Below, in pieces: positions 1 through 7,138 of a DNA stretch of 64,000 nt. Position 1 is the first letter of the stretch. Every line of letters begins with the position of its first letter. The translations under genes and the position numbers were made by a program. The notes beneath the pieces were generated by a model that saw only the letters and a program-made list of their open reading frames with translations, did no database searches and was not told the origin of the DNA. Source of the stretch: Flavobacterium sp. UMI-01 (lineage in GTDB: Bacteria > Bacteroidota > Bacteroidia > Flavobacteriales > Flavobacteriaceae); NCBI RefSeq assembly GCF_019656315.1, contig NZ_BPLU01000007.1:75313-139312 (forward strand). The letters are read 5' to 3'.

Positions 1-912
1 GTAGTCGATTTTAGAAATCATTATGAGAGTGAAGTAGGTCATTTTAAAAATGCCATAACACCTGATGTAGAAACATTTAGAGAAAGTTTACCAATAATCA
101 ATGAACAATTAAAAGACTTTAAAGAGACCAAAAAATTGGTAATGTATTGCACCGGTGGTATTCGTTGTGAAAAAGCCTCGGCCTATTACAAACATCAAGG
201 GTTTAAAAACGTTTACCAATTAGAAGGTGGTATCATCAATTATGCTAAACAAATTAAAGAAGAAGGTTTAGAAAGTAAGTTCATTGGTAAAAACTTTGTA
301 TTTGACAATCGTCTAGGCGAGAGAATTACGGACGACATTATTGCACAGTGCCATCAATGTGGCAAACCTTGTGATAACCATACGAACTGTGCCAATGACG
401 GCTGCCATCTTTTATTTATCCAATGTGATGAATGCAAAGCCGCTATGGACAATTGTTGTTCCACTGAGTGTCTTGAAATTACGCAATTACCCCTAGTAGA
501 ACAAGTTAAACTACGAACTGGAAAACAAGTAGGTAACAAAGTTTTTCGTAAAGGAAAATCCGAAAGTCTAAAATTCAAACATTCTGGAGCGCTCCCAAAT
601 TCTGCCTTAGCAACTGCACTAAAAACGGATATTCGACAAAAAATTAAAACTAAAAAAACCTTAGTGGGCAAAGCAGAACATTATTATGTAAAAGCACAAG
701 TAGGTCTTTTTAGTATTGAGAATAAAGAAATCAACATTGGTGACAAAATCCTTATCTCAGGACCCACCACTGGAAATAAAGAATTGGTTTTAGAAAAAAT
801 GTTTGTCAATGGCACAGAAGGAAATCAAGCCAAAACAGGAGACAAAATCACTTTTGAAATTCCGTTTAGAGTTCGTTTGTCTGATAAGTTATACAAGATT
901 TTAAAACACTAA
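1..912 (+). CDS. trhO: tRNA uridine(34) hydroxylase TrhO (rhodanese family), 5' end cut off by window
   Basis: The reading frame is open from base 1 and gives 303 visible residues; the N-terminal acylphosphatase-like part of TrhO lies outside the window. Visible in order are the second half of a rhodanese domain with active-site motif CTGGIRCEK (Cys at about visible residue 50), then a cysteine cluster ([25 protein letters not shown]) typical of the UPF0176/TrhO family, then a basic linker, then about 75 residues resembling a small beta-barrel ([10 protein letters not shown] and [10 protein letters not shown]). The family makes 5-hydroxyuridine at the wobble position of tRNAs. The C-terminal barrel resembles the C-terminal domain of U32-family proteins such as TrhP; that is a pattern judgement, not a search result. 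A strong hairpin terminator follows the stop. Confidence 0.88.
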   Translation, partial: VVDFRNHYESEVGHFKNAITPDVETFRESLPIINEQLKDFKETKKLVMYCTGGIRCEKASAYYKHQGFKNVYQLEGGIINYAKQIKEEGLESKFIGKNFVFDNRLGERITDDIIAQCHQCGKPCDNHTNCANDGCHLLFIQCDECKAAMDNCCSTECLEITQLPLVEQVKLRTGKQVGNKVFRKGKSESLKFKHSGALPNSALATALKTDIRQKIKTKKTLVGKAEHYYVKAQVGLFSIENKEINIGDKILISGPTTGNKELVLEKMFVNGTEGNQAKTGDKITFEIPFRVRLSDKLYKILKH

Positions 913-932
913 ATTTAATCATTCAATTAATT

Positions 933-971
933 AAACTTCTAGTACAAACCATTTGTACTAGAAGTTTTTTG
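933..971 (+). terminator. Rho-independent terminator of trhO
   Basis: Perfect 16-bp stem (933-948 with 952-967), 3-nt loop, followed by a T-run, 21 bases after the trhO stop. Confidence 0.9.
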
Positions 972-986
972 TTTTACATGAAATTG

Positions 987-1004
987 TCTAGTTAATATCT
1001 AGTC
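987..1004 (+). promoter_or_regulatory. Putative activator site, direct repeat TCTAGTTNNTATCTAGTC (copy 1)
   Basis: The two TCTAG half-sites start 11 bp apart, one helical turn. The same element, differing only at the two central bases, is found at 4277-4294. In both cases it starts exactly 48 bp upstream of a TAnnTTTG-like -7 box, while the surrounding sequence is not conserved. That pattern suggests a bound activator just upstream of RNA polymerase. The regulator gene is not visible in this window. Confidence 0.6.
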
Positions 1005-1012
1005 TTGTTTTA

Positions 1013-1042
1013 TTGTCCAATGTATTTCCTAGCTTATTTTTA
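1013..1042 (+). promoter_or_regulatory. Putative promoter of GH86-GH16 operon
   Basis: TTG (1013-1015), 19-bp spacer, then TATTTTTA (1035-1042), one mismatch from the flavobacterial -7 consensus TAnnTTTG. The 5' leader to the ATG at 1089 would be about 40 nt. Confidence 0.5.
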
Positions 1043-1088
1043 CAGATAAAACATAAACAACCAACTTGATAAGTTTACAAATTGCATT

Positions 1089-3269
1089 ATGAAAACTATT
1101 AATCAAAAACCACTCAGAGTACTCCTCTTTTTATCCGTTACCTTTAATTTTTACGCTCAAGTAAATGTAAAATTAGATTTAAATGTGAAACATAGTGTTG
1201 GAGGTATATCTACTTTTGAACGTTGGAAATTTATTACTACACACGCTAATCAATCTGAAGGAGAATGGAATGGAGATAATGTTCTACCCGATTTAAAAAA
1301 TGATTTTTTAAATGGTAGGGATGTCTATTTAGGAAGAGATACTGGTGGCATCACTTATAATTTAAATCAAGTAAAAGAAGACCCAACAAGACCCGGTTTT
1401 GCAGACCCCGCGGATATTAATTCCAAAGGAACAGCTTCAAAAAATAGCTTTGCCGCAAACACCGGTCTTCATCCATATGAGAGTAGAAAAAACTGGATTA
1501 TTTGCGCACAATTGCATCCTTTTTGGACAGGAGCGGAACAAAAAGCAACAGGGAAAGGTTGGAAATTAGCCAATGCAACTGCTACAGGTGAATATATGGG
1601 GCGTTATATTACTGCTTTTCATGGTGGAAATGGACAAAAACTACCCTCTTTTGTCGAAGTAATCAATGAGCCTGATTACGATCTTTTAGGAGGATTGAAA
1701 GAATACACAAAATCCATTAATGAAATTGCTGTTTTTCATAATGATGTGGCCGCAGCTATTAGAGCTCAAATTCCGAATATACGAATTGGAGGTTATACTA
1801 ATGCTTTTCCTGAATTTGAAGTAGGGAATTTTCAAAGATGGATAAACCGTGACAAAATGTTTATGGATGTTGCGGGAGCCAATATGGATTTTTGGTCCAT
1901 TCATCTTTATGATTTTCCTTCTATTAATGGTGGAAAAAAACAATTGCGTTCCGGTAGCAATATCGAGGCAACTTTTGATATGATGGATCAATACAGCATG
2001 ATGAAATTTAATAAAACAAAACCTTATGTGATTTCAGAATATGGTGCACAAACCCATGATTATAACAACAGTCAATGGAGTTCTTATAGAGATTGGTTAA
2101 TTCTTAAAGGCATGAATTCACAATTAATGTCTTTTCTGGAAAGACCAAATACAATTGATATTGCAATTCCTTTTGTGATCACAAAGGCCGAATGGGGATT
2201 TAACGCTACAACGGGTGTTCCATATTCACACCGTTTAATGCGAAAAACAAATGAACCTGCGAGTTATACTGGACAATGGACTTATACTGATTTGGTTAAA
2301 TTTTATGATTTATGGAAAAATGTAAAAGGAACTAGAGTTTATATTAAGCCAGATAATTTAGATGTTTTGACCAATGCCTACATCGATGGAAATAAAGGGT
2401 ATGTGATTTTGAATAATTTAAACTTCCAACCCACAACTATAAATTTGAATCTCTTTGAATCTAATAATATTACCATCACTAGTATTAATAAGAAGCATTT
2501 GACAGTAATTAATAACAATGCTACATTGGAAGAAAGCTTGGTTTCGCTTCCGCTAACTTCAGTAACATTAGGAGCAGAATCTACTATTGTTTTAGAATAT
2601 ACTTTTGCAAATGCAATTGCGATTAACGAAACCGCTGATGAAACAAAATATTTTGCTACTACTTATTTACAGCCTATTGTAGCGAATCAACCTATAATTT
2701 TTCAGGTTAATAATATTCAAAAAAACACTTATGGTGATGCGGTTTTAAGAATTGGTTTAGGGAGAGACCATGGACAATCATTAAGTCCTATCGTAAAAGT
2801 TAATAACACTAGTATTACAGTTCCTACAAATTTTCGAGGTTACAATCAAGCGCAAAGAGAACGTTTCTTTGGAGTGTTAGAAATTCCTGTTCCTTATAGC
2901 TTGTTAACGACTAATAATCAAATTTCGGTTCAATTACCTGATTCTGGTGGACACATCAGTTCTGTAGCTTTACAAGTGTATAATTTTAGTAAAAACATTT
3001 TATCCGTAGCATCGAATACGTTCCAAGATGATAAAAAAATTACAGTATATCCAAATCCTGTGAATGAGGAAATTTTGATACAATCTTCATCAGAAAACAT
3101 TCTCAATGCAACAGCAATGATTTATAGTATTTCTGGACAATTAGTCCATGAATCAACGGTAGATAGTTATGGTAAAATAAATGTCAGCAAACTTTCAAAA
3201 GGAATTTACACCCTTCGACTCTTGAAAGGGAATAAAAAAATAGATACGGTAAAATTTTCAAAAAAATAA
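1089..3269 (+). CDS. GH86 family beta-agarase/beta-porphyranase with T9SS sorting domain
   Basis: A 726-residue secreted protein. A signal peptide ending at about FYAQ is followed by a GH86-type catalytic region with the characteristic opening KHSVGGISTFER. The two likely catalytic glutamates are E194 in VEVINEPDYD (acid/base) and E317 in VISEYGA (nucleophile), as expected for a clan GH-A (TIM-barrel) enzyme. Accessory beta domains follow to about residue 630. A C-terminal tail from about 652 (VYPNPVNEE) is a type A T9SS sorting signal, so the enzyme is probably attached to the cell surface or released. GH86 enzymes cleave beta-1,4 links in agarose or porphyran; the sequence alone does not tell which. 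It lies 12 bp upstream of the GH16 gene and is probably co-transcribed with it. The promoter carries the direct-repeat element described at 987. Confidence 0.85.
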   Translation: MKTINQKPLRVLLFLSVTFNFYAQVNVKLDLNVKHSVGGISTFERWKFITTHANQSEGEWNGDNVLPDLKNDFLNGRDVYLGRDTGGITYNLNQVKEDPTRPGFADPADINSKGTASKNSFAANTGLHPYESRKNWIICAQLHPFWTGAEQKATGKGWKLANATATGEYMGRYITAFHGGNGQKLPSFVEVINEPDYDLLGGLKEYTKSINEIAVFHNDVAAAIRAQIPNIRIGGYTNAFPEFEVGNFQRWINRDKMFMDVAGANMDFWSIHLYDFPSINGGKKQLRSGSNIEATFDMMDQYSMMKFNKTKPYVISEYGAQTHDYNNSQWSSYRDWLILKGMNSQLMSFLERPNTIDIAIPFVITKAEWGFNATTGVPYSHRLMRKTNEPASYTGQWTYTDLVKFYDLWKNVKGTRVYIKPDNLDVLTNAYIDGNKGYVILNNLNFQPTTINLNLFESNNITITSINKKHLTVINNNATLEESLVSLPLTSVTLGAESTIVLEYTFANAIAINETADETKYFATTYLQPIVANQPIIFQVNNIQKNTYGDAVLRIGLGRDHGQSLSPIVKVNNTSITVPTNFRGYNQAQRERFFGVLEIPVPYSLLTTNNQISVQLPDSGGHISSVALQVYNFSKNILSVASNTFQDDKKITVYPNPVNEEILIQSSSENILNATAMIYSISGQLVHESTVDSYGKINVSKLSKGIYTLRLLKGNKKIDTVKFSKK

Positions 3270-3281
3270 ATAGGCATAAAA

Positions 3282-4196
3282 ATGAGAAGCAACCATATAA
3301 GTGCGTTTCTAGCATTACTTATTTTAATAGCGTGTAGCAGTAATGACAATGCTGGCGAAACACCCATACCTCCTATTTTAACCGATTCTCCAAAAGAAGT
3401 GCCTCTGGCATATTTACCAAGTGCTGGAACTGGAAAAACTTGGAAATTGCAACCCAATCTTTCCAGTGAATTTAACTATCCAGAAGGTAAAGTTGCAATA
3501 GAATTCAAAAATAATTGGCATGATCAATTTTTCAATGGTTGGACTGGACCAGGAAAAACACGTTATACATCGGAACAATCTACCATTACAAATGGGCAAT
3601 TAATTTATAAAGCCAAAGTGGTTGGCAATACTATTCAAACAGGGTGTATATCTACTAAAGCTAAGGGTGTGTATCCACTTTATATGGAAGTACGAGTAAA
3701 GATTAGTGAATCCGTTTTAGCTTCAGCTGTATGGATGCTAAGTGACGATTCAACCGAAGAGATTGATAATCTTGAGGCTTTTGGAGACAAAACAAACAAC
3801 TATTTCTCAAAAAGGCTACACCTGAGTCATCATGTATTTATTCGTAATCCCTTCCAAGACTACCAACCCGAAGGAGAAGCTACTTGGTACACTGATACAA
3901 AAACATTCTGGGCAGACGACTTCCATGATTATGGAGTGTTATGGGAAGACCCATGGACATTATCTTATTATATTGATAAAAAACTAGTGCGTAAAACTCC
4001 AAAAGCAGAAATAGATCCTAAAAATTATACTAACGGCAACGGTTTAACCAAACCAATGCATATGATTATAAGTGCTGCAGCTCAACCATGGAGAGAGTCA
4101 AATAGTGGTATTAATTTCCTAACAGATCCCTCTGTACTTAGCGATTTACGTTCTACTATGCGTATCGATTGGATTAGAGTTTATAAGCCTGAATAA
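3282..4196 (+). CDS. GH16 family beta-agarase/porphyranase-like lipoprotein
   Basis: 304 residues. The N-terminus is a lipoprotein signal (LILIACSS, lipid-modified Cys18), placing the enzyme in a membrane, probably the outer one. The GH16 jelly-roll follows with the catalytic motif EIDNLEAFG: E160 (nucleophile), D162 and E165 (acid/base) fit the family pattern E-x-D-x-x-E. The stretch RLHLSHHVFIRNPFQDYQP and the late WIRVYKPE strand resemble marine bacterial beta-agarases and beta-porphyranases more than laminarinases. No T9SS tail is present, unlike the GH86 partner. The gene lies 12 bp after the GH86 stop, so both enzymes are probably made together; one lipid-anchored and one T9SS-exported enzyme would act on the same galactan. 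Agarose versus porphyran specificity is not resolved here. Confidence 0.84.
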   Translation: MRSNHISAFLALLILIACSSNDNAGETPIPPILTDSPKEVPLAYLPSAGTGKTWKLQPNLSSEFNYPEGKVAIEFKNNWHDQFFNGWTGPGKTRYTSEQSTITNGQLIYKAKVVGNTIQTGCISTKAKGVYPLYMEVRVKISESVLASAVWMLSDDSTEEIDNLEAFGDKTNNYFSKRLHLSHHVFIRNPFQDYQPEGEATWYTDTKTFWADDFHDYGVLWEDPWTLSYYIDKKLVRKTPKAEIDPKNYTNGNGLTKPMHMIISAAAQPWRESNSGINFLTDPSVLSDLRSTMRIDWIRVYKPE

Positions 4197-4276
4197 TAGC
4201 TCATTTACAGTAAAAATAATATTACGAAGATAGAATCTAAAGATTATTGAAAAAGATAACACTTTTGATGATTTCA

Positions 4277-4294
4277 TCTAGTTTCTATCTAGTC
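4277..4294 (+). promoter_or_regulatory. Putative activator site, direct repeat TCTAGTTNNTATCTAGTC (copy 2)
   Basis: Second copy of the element at 987-1004, 16 of 18 bases identical (only the central two differ), again starting 48 bp before the -7 box. It suggests co-regulation of the downstream gene with the GH86-GH16 operon. Confidence 0.6.
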
Positions 4295-4324
4295 CTAAAA
4301 ACTTAATTATCAGAACGTTTTAGA

Positions 4325-4332
4325 TATTTTTG
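4325..4332 (+). promoter_or_regulatory. -7 promoter box TATTTTTG
   Basis: Perfect match to TAnnTTTG, 31 bp before the ATG at 4364. No good -33 TTTG is seen at the usual distance, which fits a promoter that needs an activator. Confidence 0.55.
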
Positions 4333-4363
4333 ATTCAATTATTAACAGAAAAACAAAAAAATT

Positions 4364-5125
4364 ATGAAAAAAATTACTTTATTATTTTTACTTGTAAGTG
4401 CAATAACTTTTGCACAAGACGTAGCTCCAACATTTAGCTGGACAAACAAAGATTCGTATAAACTGGGAGTAGAAACAAACCTTACCTTTACACCAGGTCA
4501 AACTTACACAATAACTCAGACTTATTCGCTTGGAAGTACTGCAGGGAATCCAAACACTCGTTTTTTTGTATTAATGGCGTTGCAAAGTACTCCAAATGTA
4601 GTTACGGATCCATTAGCACCTGTTACTTGGACTAATGTGGCTACGGGTGATGGTTCTGGTACAATTTATCCAGCTGCTGGAACGCTAAACGCAGGAACTT
4701 ACACGCATACTTTTACTTACAAAATACCTTCTGGAGCAGCTTTGAGTTCGGCTTCACCAGGTTTAACTTATAGAATGTTGTTTTATTTAGCATACTATAA
4801 AGGAGGCGATACCTCTATGCCTGTCTACGGCGGAACTAATGCCAGTGATTCTCAAATCGTAAAATTAAGAAGCGCCGCAGAAATAAGTACACTCGGAACG
4901 GCAGATTTCAGCAAACTAAAACTAACATCATTCTATCCAAACCCTGTAAAAGATGTAATCACCATTGGAAGTGATGTAGAAACTAAAACATATAAAGTAT
5001 TAAGCTTGACTGGAGCCGTTTTAAAAGAGGTGCCTGCAACAGGAACATTAAATGTTTCAGATTTGGCTTCTGGAACTTATATTCTAGTAACTGATATTGG
5101 TACCGCCAAAATAATCAAAGAATAA
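4364..5125 (+). CDS. Secreted T9SS-sorted protein of unknown function (paralogue 1 of 3)
   Basis: 253 residues: signal peptide (to about AFAQ, residue 17), an all-beta-looking middle domain (20-170), and a type A T9SS sorting tail (185-253, FYPNPVKD). I recognise no named family. The middle domain has the same order of blocks as the proteins at 5750 and 6253: a YTITQTYSL strand, an NTRFFVLMA strand, then TYTHTFTYKIP followed by LTYRMLFYLAYY. I read it as a divergent relative, though the similarity is weak. It has no obvious catalytic motif, so binding or surface structure is more likely than catalysis; that is inference. Its own promoter carries the same direct repeat as the GH86 operon, tying it to galactan use. 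A terminator follows. Confidence 0.75.
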   Translation: MKKITLLFLLVSAITFAQDVAPTFSWTNKDSYKLGVETNLTFTPGQTYTITQTYSLGSTAGNPNTRFFVLMALQSTPNVVTDPLAPVTWTNVATGDGSGTIYPAAGTLNAGTYTHTFTYKIPSGAALSSASPGLTYRMLFYLAYYKGGDTSMPVYGGTNASDSQIVKLRSAAEISTLGTADFSKLKLTSFYPNPVKDVITIGSDVETKTYKVLSLTGAVLKEVPATGTLNVSDLASGTYILVTDIGTAKIIKE

Positions 5126-5158
5126 CCCTTTTCAGTTTTAAATTATATCTTATCATGA

Positions 5159-5191
5159 GGCTATCCAAAAAGTATGGATAGCTTTTTTTTT
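5159..5191 (+). terminator. Terminator after T9SS protein gene
   Basis: Stem GCTATCC/GGATAGC (5160-5166 with 5176-5182), 9-nt loop, then nine Ts. Confidence 0.85.
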
Positions 5192-5660
5192 GTTGTAAAG
5201 AAACCTAATATCATATATGGAATTAAAACTAATGTTAGCTACTTCAATAGTAATGTAATTTACTTTAAATTAAGAATTAACTATCTCTGCCGTAGTTTTT
5301 AAGAATGAATAAAAAAATATTCCTTGTTTAAGTATTAAGACAAACAATCAATTCTAGTATAGTAATACTTAGTCTAACTCACAATCAAACATTAAAACAT
5401 ACTTTATTATAACAGACATTGTTAATAATGTCTACTACCATCAGGTTTTGTAATTGTTATAACTCAAACATTTTACAATTGTTAAAAAAGTAAAAACTCC
5501 TAATTCATCCTTTGATATTTAAGTCTTTGACAAACATTTAACTACATCTGATACTAAAAAAAATTCTGATAAAAAATTTTCAGACAAGATTAATTATAGA
5601 CAAATAAACTTCTTAACTAGAAAAAAAATATTAAAAATTAAATTTTCAATTAATTTTGTT
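5192..5660. other. AT-rich intergenic region with several small dyads
   Basis: No credible gene is seen. Short inverted repeats are present: AAGTATT/AATACTT (5330-5336, 5364-5370), AGACATT/AATGTCT (5414-5420, 5427-5433) and TCTGA/TCAGA around an A/T core (5565-5584). Their role is unknown; they could be regulator sites for the downstream genes. Confidence 0.4.
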
Positions 5661-5668
5661 TATATTTG
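5661..5668 (+). promoter_or_regulatory. -7 promoter box TATATTTG
   Basis: Perfect TAnnTTTG match, 81 bp before the ATG at 5750; it implies a leader of roughly 75 nt. The TCTAG direct repeat seen at the two upstream promoters is absent at the corresponding position. Confidence 0.4.
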
Positions 5669-5749
5669 AAACTAGTTTCTTATCTGAACAAATTTTAGTA
5701 AACAAAAATCATGAAATCTATTTATTAATTAACAACAAACAAAAAAATT

Positions 5750-6178
5750 ATGAAAAAAGTTATTTTAATGCTTACAGTCTTATTTGCAACAGCAGTAGCA
5801 ACAGCACAAACGTCAACTTTAAAGATTGTAAAAATCAACAACATGATTCCAGGTGAATTTAAAAAAACACACCCAGTACTTAAACAAGGTGAAACATTAA
5901 TGCTGACAGTTAGTTTTTCTAACATCCTTAAAGATCGAAAAGACACCCGTGTAAGAGCAAGAATTTTAAATGATTTTGCATTAATTGATGGTTCGACAGA
6001 GGCATTTAAACAAGTTAGCACATCTTCAGAAACCCAAACTATTGATATTCCATTAGTAGTTCCAAATGTTAGCGAAGAGATTAAGACAGCACGAATTCAA
6101 GTATTAGGACTTGGTATTAAACCAGATGGAAGTCAAGATAATATTTACGGATATACTCCGCCTTTTGAAATAAAATAA
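5750..6178 (+). CDS. Small secreted protein of unknown function, no T9SS tail (paralogue 2 of 3)
   Basis: 142 residues with a signal peptide (to about ATAQ, residue 20) and a single domain. Aligned by eye with the protein at 6253 it shares KIN...FK..HP.L..GE...LTV, RARxLNDxA, QTIDI...VP(N/D)V, and TARxQ..xxGxK before a final GY. The two are clear paralogues in tandem. It stops right after the shared domain and lacks the sorting tail, so it may stay periplasmic or pair with a partner; that is inference. No cysteines or catalytic signatures are visible. A shared-blocks comparison also links it, more weakly, to the protein at 4364. It lies downstream of galactan-degrading enzymes and upstream of a terminator. 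Confidence 0.72.
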   Translation: MKKVILMLTVLFATAVATAQTSTLKIVKINNMIPGEFKKTHPVLKQGETLMLTVSFSNILKDRKDTRVRARILNDFALIDGSTEAFKQVSTSSETQTIDIPLVVPNVSEEIKTARIQVLGLGIKPDGSQDNIYGYTPPFEIK

Positions 6179-6185
6179 AACTATA

Positions 6186-6222
6186 AACACCTTATTAGTA
6201 TAGAATAATAAGGTGTTTTTTT
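6186..6222 (+). terminator. Terminator between the two paralogues
   Basis: 12-bp perfect stem (6186-6197 with 6206-6217) followed by a T-run. It implies that the next gene has a separate promoter or depends on readthrough. Confidence 0.85.
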
Positions 6223-6252
6223 AAATCAATAAACTTTAATAACTAAAATATC

Positions 6253-6945
6253 ATGAAAAAAATTACGCTTTTATTACTAGTATTATTCGGTTTTACAGCA
6301 ATTGTAAATGCGCAAACGCAATCCTCAATAGTTGTTACCAAAATTAATGGTCAAACTGCGGCCGACTTTAAAGCAGCTCATCCTAATCTTATTGAAGGGG
6401 AAGTTATCACTTTGACCGTTGAATACAAAAACATTTTGGCCAATCCAGCAGAAACAGCAACCTATCCTAATCCAAGGTTAAGAGCAAGAGTTTTGAATGA
6501 TTACGCTACAATAGCAGGAGCTGTTGAAGGAACGGTGAACGTAACTACAAGCACAAACGTACAAACTATTGACATAAGTTTTACAATTCCAGATGTAGCT
6601 AATAATATCCCTACAGCAAGACTTCAAGCACTTGCCTATGGAGTAAAAACGGATCTGACTAATGGGAATGTTTTTGGATATGCATCACAAACATTCACGC
6701 TAAACAACCTGACCACATTATCTACTGAAAACTTTAATAAAAATGAATTAAAGTCTTCTTTTTACAATCCATCTTTTGATACTATCATAATTGGTGATCA
6801 TGTTGAAGGAAAATATTCCATATATGACTTGTCTGGCAAAATCGTTCTTAACGGAACGATAAGTTCAGAAATAAATGTAAGTTCATTAGCGTCAGGTTTA
6901 TATATTTTATCGACAAACAAAGGTGTATTAAAATTCGGAAAATAA
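6253..6945 (+). CDS. Secreted T9SS-sorted protein of unknown function (paralogue 3 of 3)
   Basis: 230 residues: signal peptide (to about VNAQ), a domain closely related to the protein at 5750 (residues 25-150), and a C-terminal region with the architecture of a T9SS type A tail (about 165-230). The usual YPNP start is altered to YNPSFDT, but the rest (SIYDLSGKIV, SSLASGLYIL) is canonical. Insertions relative to its paralogue lie in the loop ANPAETATYPNP. It may be a surface-displayed version of the same binding domain. Function is unknown; a carbohydrate-binding or substrate-capture role is suggested only by its position after the GH86/GH16 genes. Terminator at 6982. Confidence 0.73.
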   Translation: MKKITLLLLVLFGFTAIVNAQTQSSIVVTKINGQTAADFKAAHPNLIEGEVITLTVEYKNILANPAETATYPNPRLRARVLNDYATIAGAVEGTVNVTTSTNVQTIDISFTIPDVANNIPTARLQALAYGVKTDLTNGNVFGYASQTFTLNNLTTLSTENFNKNELKSSFYNPSFDTIIIGDHVEGKYSIYDLSGKIVLNGTISSEINVSSLASGLYILSTNKGVLKFGK

Positions 6946-6981
6946 AGAAATAAAAAAAACATTAATAAATAGATTTAATGA

Positions 6982-7014
6982 GGGGCTGACATTATTTGTG
7001 CAGCCCCTTTTTTT
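6982..7014 (+). terminator. Terminator closing the galactan locus
   Basis: GGGGCTG/CAGCCCC stem (6982-6988 with 7001-7007), 12-nt loop, then seven Ts. Confidence 0.88.
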
Positions 7015-7138
7015 AGCTAAAAATTAAGACGAATCCCTCATTTTTAGAATTGCAACTTACACTTAAAAAATACTATCTTTACCGATTCAACGTTTTAAGA
7101 ACTTAAGTTGTGTCAATCACAACACTACATATAAAATT

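Noticed and set aside
1089..4196. Kappa-carrageenase or laminarinase identity for the GH16 enzyme
   Set aside because: The HLSHHVFIRNPFQDYQP region and pairing with GH86 fit agarase/porphyranase better; the exact substrate is left open.
5656..5856. 66-residue open frame upstream of the second paralogue
   Set aside because: It overlaps the signal peptide of the 5750 gene in another frame and includes the promoter box.
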